Shown: positions 1-4,666 of the stretch, piece by piece | Layout of the letters: each line of letters starts with the position of its first letter | How positions within the stretch are numbered: position 1 is the first letter of the stretch | From: Rhodobiaceae bacterium UBA7804 | GTDB taxonomy: Bacteria > Pseudomonadota > Alphaproteobacteria > Parvibaculales > Parvibaculaceae | DNA: 7,073 nt | Reading direction: 5' to 3' | NCBI GenBank assembly: GCA_002480495.1 | Contig: DLCG01000022.1 | Span: 1-7,073, forward strand | The notes under the pieces: model-generated | What the model was told of the DNA's origin: nothing | Seen by the model: only the letters and a program-made list of their open reading frames with translations | Databases searched by the model: none | Made by a program: the position numbers and the translations under genes

Positions 1-22
1 ACCAATTCCGCCACGACCGCAT
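1..22 (-). CDS. Possible 5' end of a further minus-strand gene (partial)
   Basis: An ATG on the minus strand at 22-20 opens a frame of only seven codons (MRSWRNW) before the window ends. It lies 70 bases downstream of the cysH stop in the same direction, so it could be the next gene of a sulfur assimilation cluster. The ribosome binding site is weak (a GAG shortly upstream). With seven codons no family can be recognised, and chance is a real alternative. Confidence 0.2.
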
Positions 23-57
23 GTCTCGTGGGCCGGGCGGATGTAACAAATCCCTGA

Positions 58-71
58 CGCTTGCTCAAGCG
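58..71. repeat. Short palindrome downstream of cysH
   Basis: CGCTTG-CT-CAAGCG is a perfect 14-base palindrome 22 bases after the cysH stop. It could form a small hairpin in the operon transcript. There is no T-tract on the minus strand after it, so it is not a convincing intrinsic terminator. Confidence 0.3.
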
Positions 72-92
72 GCAAATGGCAGAAAAGCGGGC

Positions 93-917
93 CTAAATGC
101 CGTCACCGTCAAGATTGTTGGGGAGATGGATGCCGCACTCGTCCTTATCCTTGCCGACCCAGCGTCCGTCGCGGTAGGAGCCGCCCTCCGGCACCCGCTC
201 CGTGCAGGGCATGCAGCCGATGGAAAGGTAGTTATCCTTCACCAGCGGATGGCGAGGCAGCTTGTGCGCGTCCAGATAGGCCTCAAGGTCTTCCTGGCTC
301 CACTCGGCGAGAGGATTGATCTTGAATCGGGTGCCATTGGCCGAGCCGGGCTCGCCGGTCCCCCTTACCTTCTCCTCCTCGATCGCCTCCATGGCCGCGC
401 GAGCGTTCGTCTGGAAGCGCTTGCGGCCCGTGATCGAGGCATCAAACCCCTTAAGGGCCCGCTCAAGCGGCAGAACCTTGCGGATAAAGCAGCAGGCGTC
501 CGGATCGGCATTCCAGAGACCCCCATGGGGGTCACGCCTGGCCAGGTCTTCCGGATGCGGGCCAATGGCCCGGATATCCGTAAGGCCGAGTTTCTCCTGA
601 AGACGGTCGCGATAGCGCAACGTCTCCCCGAAAAGCTTGCCGGTATTGAGAAAGATGACGGGCGTCGAAGGGTCGACCTGCGCCACCATATGCAGAAGCA
701 CGGCGGATTCCGCCCCGAAGGACGAGACAACGGCAATGCGGCCGCGAAATTCGTTTCTAATGGTGGCTTCCAGCAGCTCGATGCCGCCCAGGCCCTTATG
801 GCTCTCGCGCAAGCGCTGCAGCGCAGGCGAAACGACGGTCGCCGCGTCCATTACCGCCGCGCGATCCTCACCCATTGCCGCCTTTCCGGGGCGCTTTCTG
901 AGATCGATAGCTGTCAT
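93..917 (-). CDS. cysH: Assimilatory adenylyl-sulfate (APS) reductase, [4Fe-4S] type, CysH family
   Basis: The 274-residue product is a cytoplasmic thioredoxin-dependent reductase that converts activated sulfate to sulfite in assimilatory sulfur metabolism. Visible motifs: a PP-loop-like SSFGAES at residues 65-71, an arginine/lysine-rich GRKRFQ at 164-169, Cys142-Cys143 and Cys235-x-x-Cys238, and the C-terminal ECGIH (260-264) whose Cys261 is the catalytic cysteine of the family. The CC plus CxxC set ligates a [4Fe-4S] cluster. This marks the bacterial APS-reducing branch rather than the cluster-free PAPS reductases of enterobacteria. The ATG at 917 overlaps the stop of the upstream siroheme gene (ATGA, 914-917), indicating translational coupling. 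AAGG about 10 bases upstream serves as a modest Shine-Dalgarno sequence. Length is normal or slightly long, with an N-terminal extension of about 25 residues. Substrate preference (APS over PAPS) is inferred from the cysteines. Confidence 0.95.
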   Translation of the reverse strand: MTAIDLRKRPGKAAMGEDRAAVMDAATVVSPALQRLRESHKGLGGIELLEATIRNEFRGRIAVVSSFGAESAVLLHMVAQVDPSTPVIFLNTGKLFGETLRYRDRLQEKLGLTDIRAIGPHPEDLARRDPHGGLWNADPDACCFIRKVLPLERALKGFDASITGRKRFQTNARAAMEAIEEEKVRGTGEPGSANGTRFKINPLAEWSQEDLEAYLDAHKLPRHPLVKDNYLSIGCMPCTERVPEGGSYRDGRWVGKDKDECGIHLPNNLDGDGI

Positions 918-1474
918 TTGAGCCAGCCTTTCTCTTCGATATAGGCATCGGTCTTTCGGCCGATTTCCGCGAGTTCATGGCCTTCCGCCCGCCAGGCCCG
1001 GCGCTGGCGGCCCAGTTCGTCCAGCCGGCCCGCCCATTCGGGCCCGAAAAGCCCTTCGAGGTAGCGCCTGAGGCGCCGTGCGAGACCCGGCGACTTGCCG
1101 CCCGTCGACACCGAAATCACAAGATCGCCCCGCCGGACGATCGAAGGCACGTGAAAGTCGCAAAGCGGCTTCACATCCTCGGTATTCACGAGCCTTCCCG
1201 CCGCCCTCGCCTTGCCCGCCAGCGCCACGCTTTCACGGTCGCCAAGCCCTGCGAGCAGGACGAGATGGGCGGAAACCAGTGTTTCGTCGTCTGGCCGGGC
1301 GCCCTTCAGCCGCTTGCCGGCTTGCTTCGAAAGCGCCGCCGAAGGCGCCTGGCTGTAGACTTCCAAATGCTGGGCGCCGGCTGCATCGAGAGCGGCGAGC
1401 CGCTTTTCGGCTACTTCGCCCTCGCCCACCAGAATCACCTTGAGAGAGCCAAGATCGACGAGGATCGGAAACAC
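914..1474 (-). CDS. cysG: Siroheme synthase N-terminal module: precorrin-2 dehydrogenase / sirohydrochlorin ferrochelatase
   Basis: This 186-residue protein matches the NAD-binding half of CysG (Met8/YlnF-like). It oxidises precorrin-2 to sirohydrochlorin and probably inserts iron to give siroheme, the cofactor of sulfite reductase. The Rossmann motif VGEGEVAEKR is at about residues 16-25. The family signature VRRGDLVISVSTGGKSPGLARR is at about 113-134, preceded by LCDFHVPSI. The C-terminal uroporphyrinogen-III methyltransferase domain of full-length CysG is absent, so that step must come from another gene. A GTG at 1480 is also in frame (two extra residues). I prefer the GTG at 1474 because GGAGG (1484-1480 on the minus strand) then sits five bases upstream, whereas for 1480 it would overlap the start codon. 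It forms an operon with cysH through an ATGA overlap. The symbol refers only to the N-module. Confidence 0.9.
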   Translation of the reverse strand: MFPILVDLGSLKVILVGEGEVAEKRLAALDAAGAQHLEVYSQAPSAALSKQAGKRLKGARPDDETLVSAHLVLLAGLGDRESVALAGKARAAGRLVNTEDVKPLCDFHVPSIVRRGDLVISVSTGGKSPGLARRLRRYLEGLFGPEWAGRLDELGRQRRAWRAEGHELAEIGRKTDAYIEEKGWLK

Positions 1475-1476
1475 AT

Positions 1477-1490
1477 GCACCTCCCGGTGC
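1477..1490 (-). promoter_or_regulatory. Hairpin over the ribosome binding site of the siroheme gene
   Basis: In the minus-strand transcript GCACC (1490-1486), loop GGGA, GGTGC (1481-1477) forms a perfect 5-bp stem with a GNRA-type tetraloop. It covers the GGAGG Shine-Dalgarno sequence just before the preferred GTG start at 1474. It could dampen translation initiation. The structure is visible, but its effect is inference and the stem is short. Confidence 0.35.
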
Positions 1491-1507
1491 CTACTGATTT
1501 CCCATTA

Positions 1508-1535
1508 GACATAACAACTATGCCCTATAATTCAA
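1508..1535 (-). promoter_or_regulatory. Candidate promoter of the cysG-cysH operon
   Basis: On the minus strand TTGAAT (1535-1530) and TATGTC (1513-1508) are separated by 16 bases and resemble -35 and -10 elements. Transcription would begin near 1501, giving a leader of about 25 bases before the start. The stretch 1500-1590 is strikingly AT-rich against its GC-rich surroundings. This is a pattern match only. Confidence 0.4.
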
Positions 1536-1586
1536 CTCGCGTCCGTATAATAATATTTTTCACGCAAAAAATTCGGTGAATAACAA

Positions 1587-1610
1587 AAAAGGGCCCGAAA
1601 GGGCCCTTTT
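1587..1610 (-). terminator. Intrinsic terminator after the FliN-like gene
   Basis: AAAAGGGCCC (1587-1596), a four-base loop and GGGCCCTTTT (1601-1610) form a perfect 10-bp stem. On the minus strand it is followed by further Ts (six in a row from the stem end, then GTT). It sits 24 bases downstream of the FliN-like stop codon. Four Ts also follow on the plus strand, so it may work in both directions, but no plus-strand gene ends here. Confidence 0.85.
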
Positions 1611-1634
1611 CAACGCTTTATGCTGCCTCTCCGC

Positions 1635-1907
1635 TCAGGTCTGGAAAGAACCCGCTTCTGCCGCCGTCAGCACGGAAGTCACTGAAACGGCAACCCTTTC
1701 ACCCTGAACCACGATCTCGCCCCGCGCGATAGGCACGTTGTTGGCGAGGATCCAGATCTCCTCATCCTGCTTCGTGCCGAGCTCGATCACCGCGCCGCGC
1801 CCCATCTTCAAGAGCTGATGGATCGGCAGCGTGGTCTTGCCAAGCACGACCGAGAGTTCGACATAGACGTTGTTGACCGAATTCACTGGCAGCCCCACTT
1901 GCCCCAA
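1635..1907 (-). CDS. fliN: Small FliN-like flagellar motor switch protein (SpoA/FliN C-terminal domain)
   Basis: The 90-residue product is almost entirely a SpoA domain, as in the C-terminus of FliN. It shows VNNVYVELSVVLGKTTLPI (about 11-29), LLKMGRGAVIEL (32-43), WILANNVPIARGEIVV (52-67) and ERVAVSV. FliN forms the lower C-ring of the flagellar switch complex at the cytoplasmic face of the basal body. The start is uncertain. No ATG is in frame near the domain: TTG at 1907, GTG at 1898 and GTG at 1886 are all possible, giving 90, 87 or 83 residues. The frame stays open upstream through lipB in antisense, but that part has no FliN character. GTG 1886 has GTGGGG six bases upstream. TTG 1907 keeps the GLPVNSV lead-in that I expect from homologues. 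No other flagellar gene is visible. It diverges from lipB and ends at a strong terminator. Confidence 0.75.
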   Translation of the reverse strand: MGQVGLPVNSVNNVYVELSVVLGKTTLPIHQLLKMGRGAVIELGTKQDEEIWILANNVPIARGEIVVQGERVAVSVTSVLTAAEAGSFQT

Positions 1908-1949
1908 AGCACTGATACGGCAGCCAAAATCGCATGCTAGAGTTACCCG

Positions 1950-2633
1950 ATGGTTAAGCCGCTCACACAAAGCCCGGAGCTGACACACGTACCTGAATGG
2001 CGCATTTCGGACGCACCCGTGCCCTATGAGGAAGCGGTGCGCGAAATGGAGGAAAGGGCTGCCGCGATCGCGGAAGGAACTGCCCCCGAGCTTGTATGGC
2101 TGCTCGAACACCCCCCGCTCTACACGGCGGGGACGAGCGCCGATGCCCGCGATCTCATTGATCCCACACGCTTTCCGGTCTTCAAGACGGGCCGTGGCGG
2201 CCAGTTCACCTATCACGGGCCCGGCCAGCGCGTGGCCTATGTGATGCTCGACCTGAAACGCCGGAAGCCGGACGTGCGAAGCTATGTGCAGGACCTGGAA
2301 CGCTGGCTGATCGCTACGCTGGCCGAGTTCAACGTGAAGGGAGAACTGCGCGAGGGCCGCGTCGGCGTCTGGGTGAGACGGCCGGAGAAGGGAATGACGG
2401 CCGAGGACAAGATCGCCGCCATCGGCGTACGCATCCGGAAATGGGTGACGTTTCATGGGGTTAGCCTGAACGTCGATCCCGACCTCGACCACTTCACGGG
2501 CATCGTGCCCTGCGGCATCAGCCAGTTCGGCGTGACGAGCCTTGCCGATCTCGGCCGGACCGCGACGATGGCGGACGTGGATATCGCGCTGAAACGGACC
2601 TTTGCCGAAATCTTTGGCGACGCCCCCGCATAA
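1950..2633 (+). CDS. lipB: Octanoyl-[acyl-carrier protein]:protein N-octanoyltransferase
   Basis: This 227-residue cytoplasmic enzyme moves octanoyl groups from acyl carrier protein to the lipoyl domains of 2-oxoacid dehydrogenases and the glycine cleavage H protein, the first committed step of lipoate assembly before LipA. The signature RGGQFTYHGPGQRVAYVMLDL is at residues 82-102. AEDKIAAIGVRIRKWVTFHG at 151-170 holds Lys154. GIVPCGISQFGVTSL at 184-198 holds the acyl-thioester nucleophile Cys188. The Lys-Cys spacing of 34 equals that of characterised LipB proteins. Length is normal. ATG at 1950 is the only reasonable start, although its Shine-Dalgarno sequence (GAG in TAGAGTTACCCG) is weak. 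lipA is not in the window. The gene is probably monocistronic. Confidence 0.95.
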   Translation: MVKPLTQSPELTHVPEWRISDAPVPYEEAVREMEERAAAIAEGTAPELVWLLEHPPLYTAGTSADARDLIDPTRFPVFKTGRGGQFTYHGPGQRVAYVMLDLKRRKPDVRSYVQDLERWLIATLAEFNVKGELREGRVGVWVRRPEKGMTAEDKIAAIGVRIRKWVTFHGVSLNVDPDLDHFTGIVPCGISQFGVTSLADLGRTATMADVDIALKRTFAEIFGDAPA

Positions 2634-2692
2634 TTCATCCGTAAGCGGACTTTATCCGGGGACAAGCCGGAAAGCTCTTCAAGGACCGGGGG

Positions 2693-2712
2693 TTGCGCGC
2701 CTTTCCGCGCAA
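2693..2712. repeat. Hairpin TTGCGCG-N6-CGCGCAA
   Basis: A perfect 7-bp GC-rich stem with a six-base loop lies 60 bases after the lipB stop. It has no T-tract on either strand, so it might be an atypical terminator, an RNA-stabilising hairpin or a binding site. Nothing further decides between these. Confidence 0.35.
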
Positions 2713-2725
2713 TGCGGATGAAGGA

Positions 2726-2758
2726 CCGTCACGCAAACGTCATCAAAACGTCACATTG
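2726..2758 (+). promoter_or_regulatory. Candidate Pho box: three 11-bp direct repeats of CGTCA
   Basis: CCGTCACGCAA, ACGTCATCAAA and ACGTCACATTG follow each other without gap, so CGTCA recurs at 2727, 2738 and 2749, exactly 11 bases apart. PhoB sites are direct repeats of a TGTCA-type heptamer at the same 11-base period with an AT-rich spacer, and the GTCAT-CAAAA part fits well. TTATCC at 2766-2771 lies at about the distance where a -10 would follow a Pho box, and TATAAAT (2783-2789) is a second -10-like string. On the plus strand no clear gene follows before the convergent HxlR gene, so the target is unknown. The assignment is inference from the pattern. Confidence 0.4.
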
Positions 2759-2870
2759 GAACGACTTATCCCCTCTCCCGGGTATAAATCCGTCCACGGA
2801 GGAAAGACGGAAAGGACGGAAAAAAATCCGGCGGCGACGGCACGAAAATCTTGTCCCCGGTTTTACTTCC

Positions 2871-3374
2871 TCAGCGCCGGCTGCCCCTCTTCGCCACGAC
2901 CGCCTCATAAGCTGCCTGCAGCTCCTCACGCACGGAAGGTCCGCGGCGGCGCTTCGCCGGCTGGCCCAGATGCTCCTCGCGAAGCTCCTCCATGAAGCGA
3001 GCGATCAGTTTCGGGCCTCTGTCCGCCATGATCCGCGCGCGGATGCCGAGCTCCTCCGTGACCGGAAGATAGCGCACACCCCAGTTGGAGAGCGCGGCGA
3101 GGACGGGAAGAAGCTCGATCCCCTTTTCGGTGAGGCTGTAGACGACCTTCTGCTTGTGGGAGGGATCGTCCGCGCGGGTTAGAATGCCCTCTTCGGTAAG
3201 GAGGCGGAGGCGATCGGCGAGGATGTTCGAGGAGATGCCCTCCTCGGAATTCAGCAACTCGCGGAAATGGCGCCTGCCGCCAAAGATCATGTCGCGGATG
3301 ACGAGGAGACTCCATTTGTCGCCCACCGTCTCCAGCGCGAGGTTGATCGGGCATCCCGATCTCGTTTCGCCCAT
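2871..3374 (-). CDS. HxlR-family winged-helix transcriptional regulator
   Basis: This 167-residue DNA-binding protein is a MarR-like dimeric repressor or activator of the HxlR family. Near the N-terminus GCPINLALETVGDKWSLLVIRD (about residues 7-28) is the family hallmark. Cys8 is at the place where several members carry a redox- or electrophile-sensing cysteine. The recognition region GISSNILADRLRLLTEEGIL is at 46-65, the wing and dimer part VVYSLTEKGIELLPVL at 77-92. A basic, helical tail of about 35 residues after position 130 makes it longer than the typical 110-130. ATG at 3374 was chosen because AGGGGGC lies just upstream and the family motif begins at once. In-frame ATG or GTG codons further up (3431, 3458) would extend it into the shared regulatory region. 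It diverges from the GST gene, its likely target. The sensed signal is unknown. Confidence 0.92.
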   Translation of the reverse strand: MGETRSGCPINLALETVGDKWSLLVIRDMIFGGRRHFRELLNSEEGISSNILADRLRLLTEEGILTRADDPSHKQKVVYSLTEKGIELLPVLAALSNWGVRYLPVTEELGIRARIMADRGPKLIARFMEELREEHLGQPAKRRRGPSVREELQAAYEAVVAKRGSRR

Positions 3375-3418
3375 GCACCTGCCCCCTGTCCAATGACCTG
3401 CCCAATGCCCTTGGCCAA

Positions 3419-3482
3419 AAACCGGTTGCATTGTCGCATCGGCATGTGCAGAGTACAACCAGTTGTGAAATGCAATCGGTTT
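3419..3482. promoter_or_regulatory. Three related palindromic decamers: candidate HxlR operators
   Basis: AAACCGGTTG (3419-3428), CAACCAGTTG (3456-3465) and CAATCGGTTT (3473-3482) are imperfect copies of CAACCGGTTG. The middle site extends to the 12-base palindrome ACAACCAGTTGT (3455-3466). The outer two are arranged so that AAACCGgTTGCATT (3419-3432) is repeated in inverse at 3469-3482 with one mismatch. They lie between two divergent starts (3374 and 3497), the expected position for autoregulation plus control of the GST gene. The repeats are seen; the binding protein is inferred. Confidence 0.5.
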
Positions 3483-3496
3483 ACGCCGGAGGGAAC

Positions 3497-4144
3497 ATGA
3501 CGCTCAAGCTCTACTACCACCCGCTGTCGAACTTCTGTCAGAAGGCGCTGATCGCGCTCTATGAAGGCAATGTCGATTTCACGCCGGTCTTCATCGACCT
3601 CGGCAACGAGAGCGACCGCGCGAAGCTCGGCGCGGTCTGGCCGATGGTGAAGTTTCCGGTGCTCGTGGACGAGGCGCGCGGCGAAAGCGTGCCGGAAGCG
3701 ACCATCATCATCGAATATCTGAACGACAGGCATCCGGCGGCCGTACCGCTGATCCCGGCGGAGAAGGATGCGGCGCGAACCGTGCGCCTGATGGACCGGT
3801 TCTTCGACCTGCATGTGAACCAGCACATGTTCGCGGTGGTGAGCGACCGGCTGAAGCCCGAAGAGCGCAAGGACCCTGCCGGCGTGGAAGAGGCGAAGGC
3901 GAAGCTCGCGGAGACCTATGCCTATGCCGACGGGGTACTCAAGGCCCGCGAATGGGCCGCGGGCAACGACTTCAGCATGGCGGACTGCGCCGCCGCGCCG
4001 ACGCTCTATTACGCGAACCGGATCGTGCCCTTCGGCGAACACAAGAATCTCGCCGCCTATTTCGAGCGGTTGATGAAGCGGCCCTCTTTCGCACGCGTGT
4101 TCGAGGAAGCGGAGCCCTACAGACACCTGTTCCCGGCGGGGTGA
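3497..4144 (+). CDS. Glutathione S-transferase family protein
   Basis: The 215-residue product is a soluble cytoplasmic GST. Residues 1-76 form the thioredoxin fold: LYYHPLSNFCQKALIAL at the N-terminus with Ser11 and Cys14 as candidate catalytic residues, the cis-proline motif VKFPVLVD (Pro54), and VPEATIIIEYL (66-75), where the usual glutathione-binding Glu-Ser is Glu67-Ala68. The all-helical C-domain holds the capping motif DFSMADCAAAPTLYYA (about 158-173, Asp163). Length is typical. ATG at 3497 follows GGAGGG (3488-3493). An in-frame ATG at 3431 would overlap the operator region and is rejected. It presumably conjugates or reduces an electrophilic compound; the substrate cannot be read from the sequence. 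Its divergence from an HxlR regulator suggests induction by reactive compounds. Confidence 0.93.
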   Translation: MTLKLYYHPLSNFCQKALIALYEGNVDFTPVFIDLGNESDRAKLGAVWPMVKFPVLVDEARGESVPEATIIIEYLNDRHPAAVPLIPAEKDAARTVRLMDRFFDLHVNQHMFAVVSDRLKPEERKDPAGVEEAKAKLAETYAYADGVLKAREWAAGNDFSMADCAAAPTLYYANRIVPFGEHKNLAAYFERLMKRPSFARVFEEAEPYRHLFPAG

Positions 4145-4152
4145 ATATCGCC

Positions 4153-4245
4153 CCCCGCCCCAAACGGCCCTCCTTGAGTTTGCTTTTGCAGACAGGCTGC
4201 AAAAGGGCCGTTTGACCCTCCCCGAGGGGAGGGTGGGCGGTTAGC
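4153..4245. repeat. Left two-hairpin module flanking the DUF559 gene
   Basis: In order: CCCCGCCCC (4153-4161); a long imperfect hairpin in which AAACGGCC (4162-4169) pairs with GGCCGTTT (4206-4213) and CTTTTGCAG (4183-4191) with CTGCAAAAG (4197-4205); then the palindrome ACCCTCCCC-GA-GGGGAGGGT (4215-4234) followed by GGGCGGTTAGC to 4245. The last part includes the TAA stop of the DUF559 gene (4243-4241 on the minus strand). The right module repeats this order in reverse. Confidence 0.8.
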
Positions 4246-4582
4246 GATTTGCTGGATTGAGATGGTGCCAGATCGTCTCGACCACATCATCGGTGCGGGC
4301 AAGAACATCATTGTTCCAGAAACGAAGAACGGTATAGCCGTCACGCCTTAGAAAGCCCGTGCGGCGCGCATCATGCGCCAGCCCATCGGGCTCATTGTGC
4401 TGGCCACCGTCAACCTCGACGAACAGCTTTCTCTCGAGACAGGCGAAGTCAACGATGTAGGGTCCCACGCGATGCTGACGGCGAAAATGGGCACCAAGTC
4501 TGTTGCTGCGAAGACGGCTCCACAGCCGTTTCTCCGCTTCGGTCATATTCCGTCTTAGCTGACGGGCTCGCAGATCCCCCAT
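4241..4582 (-). CDS. DUF559 domain protein, endonuclease-like (Vsr-related fold)
   Basis: This 113-residue protein is a full-length DUF559 protein: LRRNMTEAEKRLWSRLR (9-25), HFRRQHRVGPYIVDFACLE (32-50), LFVEVDGGQH (53-62), DARRTGFLRRDGYTVLRFWN (71-90). DUF559 is related to very-short-patch-repair endonucleases. Asp45 with Glu56 and Asp58 are the likely metal-binding acids. Nuclease activity is inferred from the family and not established here. It stands alone between convergent GST and bactofilin-like genes and is enclosed by inverted two-hairpin repeats. The repeats reach its stop codon and come within eight bases of its ATG. No canonical Shine-Dalgarno sequence is close to the ATG; GGCGGTAAG from the repeat is the nearest purine-rich stretch. 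No methyltransferase, transposase or recombinase gene is adjacent. Confidence 0.88.
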   Translation of the reverse strand: MGDLRARQLRRNMTEAEKRLWSRLRSNRLGAHFRRQHRVGPYIVDFACLERKLFVEVDGGQHNEPDGLAHDARRTGFLRRDGYTVLRFWNNDVLARTDDVVETIWHHLNPANR

Positions 4583-4589
4583 GCGATGA

Positions 4590-4661
4590 GCTTACCGCCC
4601 ACCCTCCCCTTCGGGGAGGGTCGAAATTCGTGAGCACCGCGAAACGAATTTCGGGGCGGGG
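4590..4661. repeat. Right two-hairpin module flanking the DUF559 gene
   Basis: Read on the minus strand it repeats the left module: CCCCGCCCC (4661-4653), a hairpin whose GAAATTCGT and ACGAATTTC arms (4652-4644 and 4631-4623) pair perfectly over 9 bp, then GACCCTCCCC-GAA-GGGGAGGGT (4622-4601) and GGGCGGTAAGC (to 4590). The inner 32-33 bases match the left arm with one mismatch and one extra base. The outer hairpin differs in sequence but not in position. Confidence 0.8.
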
Positions 4662-4666
4662 AAGTT

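Larger units (their letters stand above)
2656..2860. repeat. Pair of inverted 11-mers bracketing the lipB-HxlR gap
   Basis: CCGGGGACAAG at 2656-2666 and its exact reverse complement CTTGTCCCCGG at 2850-2860 stand 183 bases apart. The same 11-mer occurs inside the REP-like palindrome (5861-5871). The two gap copies may be decayed pieces of that repeat family. No open frame of its own was recognised in the 237-base gap. Confidence 0.4.

Noticed and set aside
21..944. Long plus-strand open frame opposite cysH
   Set aside because: It is antisense to a clear CysH with conserved cysteine motifs, has no recognisable domain and is explained by high-GC codon bias.
1908..2492. N-terminal extension of the FliN-like frame through lipB
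   Set aside because: The extended part is antisense to the highly conserved lipB core and shows no FliN character. Only the last 90 or so codons carry the domain.
2801..2830. Purine-rich GGAAAGACGG/GGACGGAAAAAAATCC stretch as a terminator or CRISPR-like repeat
   Set aside because: The repeats are short and irregular and the 7-base T-run on the minus strand is not preceded by a stable stem. There are no spacers of regular length.
2693..3182. Plus-strand frames beginning in the lipB-HxlR gap
   Set aside because: They run antisense through the HxlR gene, have low-complexity Arg/Pro-rich translations and lack Shine-Dalgarno sequences at a proper distance.
3287..4126. 279-codon minus-strand frame opposite the GST gene
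   Set aside because: It overlaps both the GST gene and the 5' part of the HxlR gene and matches no known motif; a shadow of high-GC coding DNA.
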